This document shows positions 52,101-61,100 of a stretch of 64,000 bases of DNA, one piece after another. A program made the translations under genes and the position numbers. The notes under the pieces were generated by a model. That model saw nothing but the letters and a program-made list of their open reading frames with translations. It made no database searches and had not been told where the DNA came from. The stretch covers positions 318,901 through 382,900 of the forward strand of contig VWYX01000084.1 of assembly GCA_013396525.1 (NCBI GenBank). The letters are read 5' to 3'. Source of the stretch: Chaetorhynchus papuensis (lineage: Eukaryota; Chordata; Aves; Passeriformes; Rhipiduridae). The first letter of the stretch is position 1, and every line of letters begins with the position of its first letter.

Positions 52101-55100
52101 AATCCAGGATGGTTGTAATTTCATAAATTACCACATTTGTAGAATCTTGCAGACAACCCAGTCTGGACAATGAGATAAAGAAATCCAAATGCCCAGACAA
52201 AAGAACTTCACTTTCACAGTCATCATTAAACAAGTCCATTATGAATAGCTGTAATTTTTTTTATGGTTTCTAAATGCACATTGAGTATCAGGCTTACTAA
52301 GACCCTGACTGTGGAAAGACGTTTCTCTAAAACGCATGCTCTTTGTTTTCTGATAAGAAGCAAGCTCAGCAGTTTTCACTCTATGGAGAAACTAGTGATA
52401 TCTCTTGTCAAAGATAGAATTTGACTTTTAAAAAGGAGGAATTTAAACTCTACTGTGTGTTTTTAAGTTAAATTTACTGAGTATTTGCTTTAGTACCTGA
52501 TGTATATTTTGTAATTGAGAAATTAGCAGTGAATGTAAAAAGAAAGGAAGCTATGTGCTAGTAAGCCAGAGAGTTCTGATTTAACCTACCAATGACCTGG
52601 CTTTGTTTGTTCAGATGACAGTTCTAAAAGTGTGCAGAGAATATTCCCTTTTAATACAGTTATTTGCCGCAAGCCGTGACCTCACTGCCTGTTGGGGAGC
52701 AGGTCTGAATTGGCCCTTTCTCTGATATCGTGACATTGCTTCTGTTGCCTCGATTGTGACCTCTGATTGCATGATACCCCTGAGAGTTCAATTTAATAAG
52801 CGTGACTCCTGACTCTTAGCCAGGTCTGCCTTCTTAGGTTTTGTCAGACTCTACTTGTAGTCTGGTCTACATATGCTAAAACACTGCATTGGCTGTCATC
52901 ATACTCTGTGAGTCGTGTGCACTGTATTCAAAATTCTCTTTCAAGCGTCTTTCATTAATTTCAAATGGAAATGTTTATAAAATATTTCTTGGAATAAATT
53001 TTAGAAGTTGTTTCTTTCACATTTATGGCTGCTTGGTATTTTTGGGTTTTACACCTTTGTACAAATAGTTACTACTATTTCACTAAATTACTAAGAATGT
53101 GTGTTATCCATGCATCATACTAATTTCTTGCTTCCAAATTTTATTTCCCCTATGAAACTGTTATGTATTTTTATAACTTCCCATACAGTATGTTTTTTCA
53201 TTATAGAAATATTAGGGGCAAATCCCTTTTTCTCATTGTATAATTAGTACAGTCACACAACAACTGATGATCACCAGAGCACTGTAAGATGTAGTGACCC
53301 AGGAGCAGTCAGGTGAAAGCTGAAGATTCTGTTTGGAATCCAGGAGAAGGTGAGTAGAATTAACACGTTTTAAGTACCATTGAAAATAAGTTATCTTGGG
53401 TTTAGTGACAATTTTGCCACATCATTGCATTCTTTTCTCCTGTTTTCCTCTTCTTCTAGTCCGAATGCTGAAGAAGAGTCTGTTCAGGACCTGGATGCCT
53501 TGAGGGTGATGATGCTATTCCGATATTTCTCCAATTTTAGTACCCCTTGATGCATTCACTGAACCAGAATATGGAGAAGTTCAAAGATTGAAAGAAAGTT
53601 TCAAGAACTGTGGTACAAGTTACAGACGAGTTTCTGTATTTACTTACATGTATTTTCTGTATTCCTATTGCAAATATGTACCCATTTTTCTAACCTCTGT
53701 ATCAGTACCCCTAACTTAGTGCTTCTAACCAATTTATCTTTTCAGAAGAGCAGAAAAATCTTGCCGAACAAAATAATGCTTTTGGCTTATTTCTGCAGTT
53801 GCATTAAAATTTTTCTGTAAATATTACCATTTAATGCTTCTTTATTTCTTCAACTGCTTTAAAGAATTCTGTTGACCTTTTCAATCAGATTACTTTTGTA
53901 TGAAAACTATATTAGGGTCTTTCTTACAAAACAAGTTCTATATAAGGCAGAAAGTGGGTATTTTCTTGTTACACTCAGGCTTGCAAATGATATTCTATTA
54001 GTTCTTCTTCATGACAGTGACCATTACAGTAGAAGTAGAATCAAGTAAAATCTCGGTTTGGCCACTTTTTTTTTTTTAGACAAATTCTCGTGTAAGATTA
54101 TACAATTTTAATAACTCAATTTAGTCTGTAAGGTTTTAAAAATTATAATCATCTGTTGCTGTCTTCTGGAGTAAATAGTATAAGACTAGCTGCTGCATTT
54201 CCTTAATCTCAAGTGAGAGTTTGCCTACCTAATTGAAATTTATGGGATTTCACTCCTCTCTGGATCAGACCTTAATGCTCTGTAAATTCCTGTGCTATTT
54301 GCAGGAGATTAGATCATCAGCTGCAAACTAGCAAAGTTACAAGTGAACAACTGCTTTAACCTGTTGTTAGACAACTGGTAAAACAAATTACACTTTTAAA
54401 TTAATTAGTTATGGCTGTCTTAAAAGCTATTGCAAATATAAACAGAATGCACATGAGGCAAGTTCACCTATTTGGAATCATCATGGTATTTAAGTTGTTC
54501 CCTCCTTTTCAAACAAATTTTATGTATATGTATACAGAAATACATATGTAAAGTCACTGAGTTGGAGAGTTTGGCAGCAAGTTTAGATTAAAAGTTTAGT
54601 AAAAAGAAACTATTTTAAATACACCTACAATAAGCATAAACTGTTTAAACTTAAGATTAAGGATAGTTAAATTATATTCACAAATAGAAGTGGGGGGGTT
54701 GGTGTTCATTTTCCCTCTAAAAAAGAATTTGAATAGAGTACTAAAGAAAATTCTACAAAAGAACAGGAGGAGTCAGGGCTAATTTATTCCTTTTTCAACT
54801 GATTTCTTTATTCAGTAAGTAAATCATTCAAACTTTCTCTGCATGGAGAGGAAAAACCTGTGTCATTGTAATTATAACTGATCCAAAATCAGTAAAATTA
54901 AGTCAGTACCATACCTGGATATACATTTGAATATGTGTTGGTTTCTCTGTAATTATATACAGTGTTTCAATTCTTGTTTGTTTTCATGTGTTTACCAGCT
55001 GAAAATTTCAGTTCAATTAATGAAAAAATCTATACAAATACTAAGCTCTTTGGGACATATCTATGGAGAATTAACCTGGGGCAACTCATAGGCAAATTGT

Positions 55101-58100
55101 GGTTTTCTTTTGCTTTTTTTTCCTGACCTTTTTTACAAATGGAAGTTATTTTTTTAATAGATCTGTAAGGCACTGGAATTTCATGTTGTTTATTGTCTTC
55201 CATGATGTATCAACTAATTAAGTATAACTTAATAGGAAGAATTAGTGCTTTTATGTCTATATTTATTTATAGACACTCAGAAGTTTGGTATTTATGGTTG
55301 TTTTTAAGCTGGTTAGAAATATATAAGAACTGCACAGAGTTGGGGATTAACTCATTTTAGATGTAGAGTTTTAGGAAAAGACTCAGAGTCTATCTGAGAC
55401 TTTTTTTTCCATTTAATTCAATTAACATTAAATCAAGTCTTGTTTATACAATGTTTGTCATAACGATAGGCCTGATCTTCAGTGTTACCTCTTGGTTTTG
55501 CTGTGAAGTAAATTAAACAGCAGCTTTGCACCCAGTGTAGACTTTGTGTGTGTAGTTGAAAATGTAGAATAGTTCTGCTGTTACATGTTACCGTGCTGAC
55601 AGAGCGGTGAATTGTTGTCACAGTATGTTCATCAAATACCAATAGGTATTTCAAGTCAACATCAGAAATGAAGCCAGAAATAATTTTGCCCAAACAACAT
55701 AAAACCCTTCTAAGTTGAAAAATAGATAATATTTTGATCTATCGTATATATATCATATTAAATGTATGATATAGATAGAATGGTTAATCAATCCAGAGGC
55801 ATTCATAACTAAAGTATGTGTTGACATTAGTACAATGATTTCATTATTCACTGTCAGTGTTACTCTGCATTAAATACCAGTCCTGCATGGTACTCGTGCG
55901 CATCATGTGTGTTGATGAACATGAGTTCTTAAAATAAGTTCTATTATTCAGATAACTTTATGGAAAAAATGTGTATTCTCAAGAGTAAATATAAGACAGA
56001 CTCTTTAAAATGAAAATTCTGAAGCTGTGACACACAATTACATGTTTTAATTACCTCTTCATAGAAAGTATGAGACAATGTGATGTAAGTCAGCTTTACT
56101 GACTAGCTGCATGTTGCTCCTGAGTAGTGATGGGGTTTTTTGGTTTTTTTAATACTTGGCATATGTATCTTTTTGTCACATAGAAGCCTCAAATTTTTAT
56201 TTTGAACAAAAGTTTTGTTGGGTTTGAATTTTTCAGTCCCTTTCTTGTGCTGTTAAGTTCTTCACTACAAACAAAACCTACCTTAATGGTTGTCATACTC
56301 TATAAAATTGATTGTATTGTGTAGTTTTTACCCTCTTTATAGTGAACAGCATAGTAGTTAGACCTCCTGCACTCTTACAAAATATTCCTTTGTACTTGTT
56401 ATTTTGAAAATTCCTTTGGAAGATCTTATGTCTTAAATAATTTTACTTGGTTTGTTCAATTTAGAGAAACGTATTCCTCTGGTTTGGACAGCATATAAAG
56501 TGATAATCTCTTCTTGCTTGAAAATACAGTTTCATTACTGAGCAAGTAAACACTTGTGTTGAAGTTCTTGATTGCTTCTGTCATTTAAGAAGGAATGGAT
56601 AGAAATAAAATCTGTCAAAGTATTCTGTGAAAAAGGGGGTTTTATGCTATGCATCTCTTCTTTTTCTCCTCAACAGTATAAAATCCTCTTTTCAGTCAAA
56701 AACATTCATCATTAGGGGGTTTATTAATTCCCAAAGTTTATGAAAAAAATGAGTGTTAGGGTCTGTACTAGGCAGATTTGGAATTTGAGCCAGAAGCTAT
56801 GTGAGAGTGTAGGCAATAAGCATAAACAAAATAGGCTCAATCTACTTCCATCTTATTTACACCTTACATTTACTGATGGATAACTGAGCATTGAAATGCT
56901 GAACATTTCAAATTATTTTTTGCTCCTCTTGATTTCTTTGGTTCTTCAAGAGCCTTGACTATCCAAAGAACTCTTGGTAATTCTTGGTGTACTCCAGATT
57001 TATTCTCAGCAGCGCTGTTGCCCATGCAGAGTGGCTGAAGCAGGTACTATATAAACTACAGAACACTGTTCACAGAAGACTACACAAAAGAATAATGTGA
57101 AAGTATGGTGCAGCACTGGAAAGTCTTTTATGTTCTTTTTGAATTTGTAAACACCTGAGTGGATCCTGGAGCCTGCTGATTGCAGGTACAAGTAGTTTAC
57201 ATCAGGAACTCTCTCTGCATGTGGGTAGAGTATCACCTCTGTTGTTTATTCATTTTTGTAGAGTTGAACTTTGGTTTTGGCGGGGATGTTTTTGGGTTTT
57301 TTTTTAAGAACCATCTTAGTTTTTCAAACATGAAGCAATTCCACATTCAAACAGTCATAAATTAGCAAAAGAAAAATGAAATGAACAGTTGCCTGTGTGG
57401 CTGCTTCCTGTACATACCAGATGAAATAGCTTTTTATGTTTATACATCAATGCAGAAAAGTGTCGTATGTCTTAGGAAATATCACAGTATGAAACTGCTA
57501 TTGTTATGAAGGAAATTATAGAAGATGAATAAGAAATTGTATTTAACTTAAATGGAGGAGTACAGGAAGTGATTACAACTCATAAAAGTTGCAAAAGTTG
57601 GTCAAGTTGGAAGGAACGGTGTTTAATGATGTCTTGTTGTCAGTGCTATGAAAATGAACCTTATGAAGCAATTCAAGTGGAAATGTACCATGGTGCAAGA
57701 AGAGTAAAAGGCATGAGCATTTCAATATGGAGTGGTAGTTTGCAATGCATTTGTGTGATCAGAAGCTTGAATTAGAAGAGGTTAAATAATCAGGAGATAT
57801 TGGAAGAACTTCTTTGACACCATTGGAATATGGAGAGAAATAACTTTAAATTACGTGTTTGAAAAGTATATCATTGAGGATGAAATACACCATTTGCCTC
57901 AATGGGAGAAAAAGAACAAGTTGACTATAAACAGTAAACTAGGGACAGATAAATAATAGTGGTGTATCCTGCAGGGGCAGGAACAAGTAGCAAAATAGAA
58001 AATAATGGGAAGGTACAAATATGAAATCCTGTTTTCCTTGAATTCAGAAGCTGAAATTTGTACTTTTTCAGTGGTTTAGGGATCTCAGCTAAAGGATTCA

Positions 58101-61100
58101 ACTTCTGCATAATCTAATAATAAGACATCAAAGAGAGAACGCAGAAAGCACAGTCTGAAATATGATAACTGCTGGAACAGTATTAACTAGTTGGTGAAGA
58201 CATTAGAGAAGAAAAGGAGGTTTGCAGATCAAATAGTAATACAGTACGCCTTATTTGTAGTTTGAAAAAATACAAAATACCTGGTAGAAAGAGAAAAAGG
58301 ACACAAGTTTTAGGAAAAAGACACTCTTTTTAATTTTTTTTTCCTTTCAGTAGCTATTATAATTTTGAAAGACATTCTCTTGTACATTGATCAGCTCTCC
58401 CATGTTCAAAACTCCTTATTGGTTGATAATTAATAAAGTATTTGATAAAGCATTTTTATTCATCAAAAATGTTGTAGGTCATAACCTGACGCAGTATTCT
58501 TGTGATGAAATTCTATTTTATCTTTTATTCATCTGTGAACTCACTCAGACACTACTATAAATATTTTTATTTCATTCATTCTAGTCCTAGAGATGGAAGT
58601 CAATTTAGTCAAAAGCCACTCAGATGAAAAAATACCACTAAAATTAACTAATATGTCAAAAGAAAATGTTTTTAAGGTAGAAATGTATGTACTCCATTAT
58701 CTGAAAATTCCAGATCTGAGTTGTAAATAAACATTATCAGGGGATGCTGTAAGTTTCAGTAAGAATTCTGTACCTCTACTGCCACATGATGCTGCCAGCT
58801 GTCTGCCAGTCATATATCTATTGCTGCTATAAATGTATTCACAGAATACCTGTAAGCATGCTAAAGACCACTCTAAATACCATTCTTTTTCCAAAACAAT
58901 TTGGGGCCTGTTGTGGGTGCTATGTAATGGATGGGAGTATTTAGTGACTCCTGACAAAGTACACTTCTGACAAATGTGTTAAACTCTCTGTGGAAAAAAA
59001 AAAGAAATTGCTCTCATTTCTTTTACATTCTAGTGGGTTTTGGGGGTGAAGGGCAGCTGGGGTTGTAATTCTTTTAATTACTGTCTGTTTCCAAATACAT
59101 CACTTTTTTGCCTTAATAGCAAGAACAACTCATGCCATTCTTACTTTCTATTCTGCGTGTATTGTACAGACTGTGACAGAAATAAGGTGATGTTGTTGTT
59201 GTTGTAACATGGAAAAAATGAGATAAACAGTTGGATTTTTGATTTGGTATTTCAAGGTAATTGATAAATGTTTATTACACACATGATTTAACTGTATAGA
59301 AGACAGTAGAAATTATAAAACTTCACAGGGTAGATAATTTTAATTTTCAGTAAGAATTTTTTTTAAGATTTTGTGCATTCATACTCAGACACACATGCCT
59401 TCGTAATACAGATTTCTGACTGGTAATTTATGCCACAATACTGACAGAGAAGAAAAATTTAATATATTAATAGTGTAGACAATAATTTTATACGCAAGTT
59501 CAGCTACTTAATTCCTATGTTAAGAACACCATTTCCAGAATACATATTAAGAAAATTAACTCTGGTCACAGATTTTATTTTATTAAGGGAGGAAAACTTA
59601 GAATGCTGAAGAATTTCCAAGTCCCTCTTTCACATTGTAGGTCTTAGGTTTCTTAGTCTTTTATTTGTATTGTACTCCATATAAAACAAGGTTTGAAGTG
59701 ATTTAAATCACCTTGTAAACACAAGATTTGAAAGGTTCAATGCAGTGCAGAATTCTCCATATATTTCTTTATCAAGAAGCATGACATATTAAAGTTAGAC
59801 CCTTTATCTTCCCATCATCAACAAATAGATTTGGGAAAAAAATTACAGTGTTGAAGGTTCTTTAGCATGGATGAAGAGTGGAGTAACTGTCGTTTGCGAC
59901 AACCAGGATTGGTGTTTCTGGGCACAGAACTTGAGTTCACCCTGAATGCAGACATTGTGTAACCATCCTCCTTCCTTTTGTATGCTGGCTTTTTGTAAAC
60001 ATCACTTGTCCTAGCACTGCAGAACGTGGGTTTCAGGTACCCCTTATCCTGATGAGATTTGAATCTCCAGCTTCCACATGCCGAGCTATTCCCTTGGCTG
60101 TGTTTCAGTCCTCTTTTAACAGTGACAGCTACAGCTGAGGGCACAAGATCCATGTATCTTGAACAAAAACCCGTAAGAAGAAAACTGACTCTATGAAGGA
60201 CCTAGGGCCCTTCACCTGAAGTAGTTCATAGATTTTTTGCCCTTCTCCTTTAGCTCACTTAACAGATTATCCAGAGATATTCTAATTTAAAGTACATAAT
60301 AACATCCGTATTTGAAACTGAACAAGAGATGTACTGTCTCAGAGCATGCTCAGCAAACAGATTTGACAGCTGAAGGATGGCATTTTTCTGGGTCCCAAAG
60401 TTCAGGTTCTTACAGGTTTGCATGTGGATTTGGTGGCCCAGAAAACAATTTATTGCTATCCTATAGTACTCAGTTCCAAAGATATTTCAGATGCCCAAGT
60501 TTTTCTAAGTTCTCTCTATTTTGATGCTCAAACTTTGTAGGAAATTGCCAGTAGGTGGCCCTGACTGCTGCGCTGTATCTGGCCTAAGTACTCAGTATCT
60601 GTGTGGATGATTATTTGGCAACACCTAAAAATCGTTACAGTATTAATGCCAAGTGTAAGACAATTCCAATCTTAAATTATTTACATGTGTGTCATGTAAA
60701 AAAAAAAAAAAAAGGTCAAAAAGATTGAAGTCTTAGAAGCAATAATCTAATGAGGGTATGATACTTTAAATGCCTCTGAAATTAATTTGGGTTTTGATGC
60801 CTTTTTTGATGTATTTCTATTTTCTTTGATAGTCCTATCGTTGTCCACATTTAACAATTAAAGATTATGGGTCTGATCCATTTCAAAGATGCAGAAGGCT
60901 TACAGTTCTTTGGATCTTCCATGAGTGTTAATACTTCTACAAAATCAGGTCCAGGTTTTTAAAAAACACATAGCCCTAATCTAAGACAGCTACCAAGCAA
61001 ATGCATGTTAATGATACTGATACACCAGACTCTCGAATGCATGATGTTCATAAGTGGAATAGAAAAGTGATAATGCAGTGTTTTAATTCATAACATAGAT

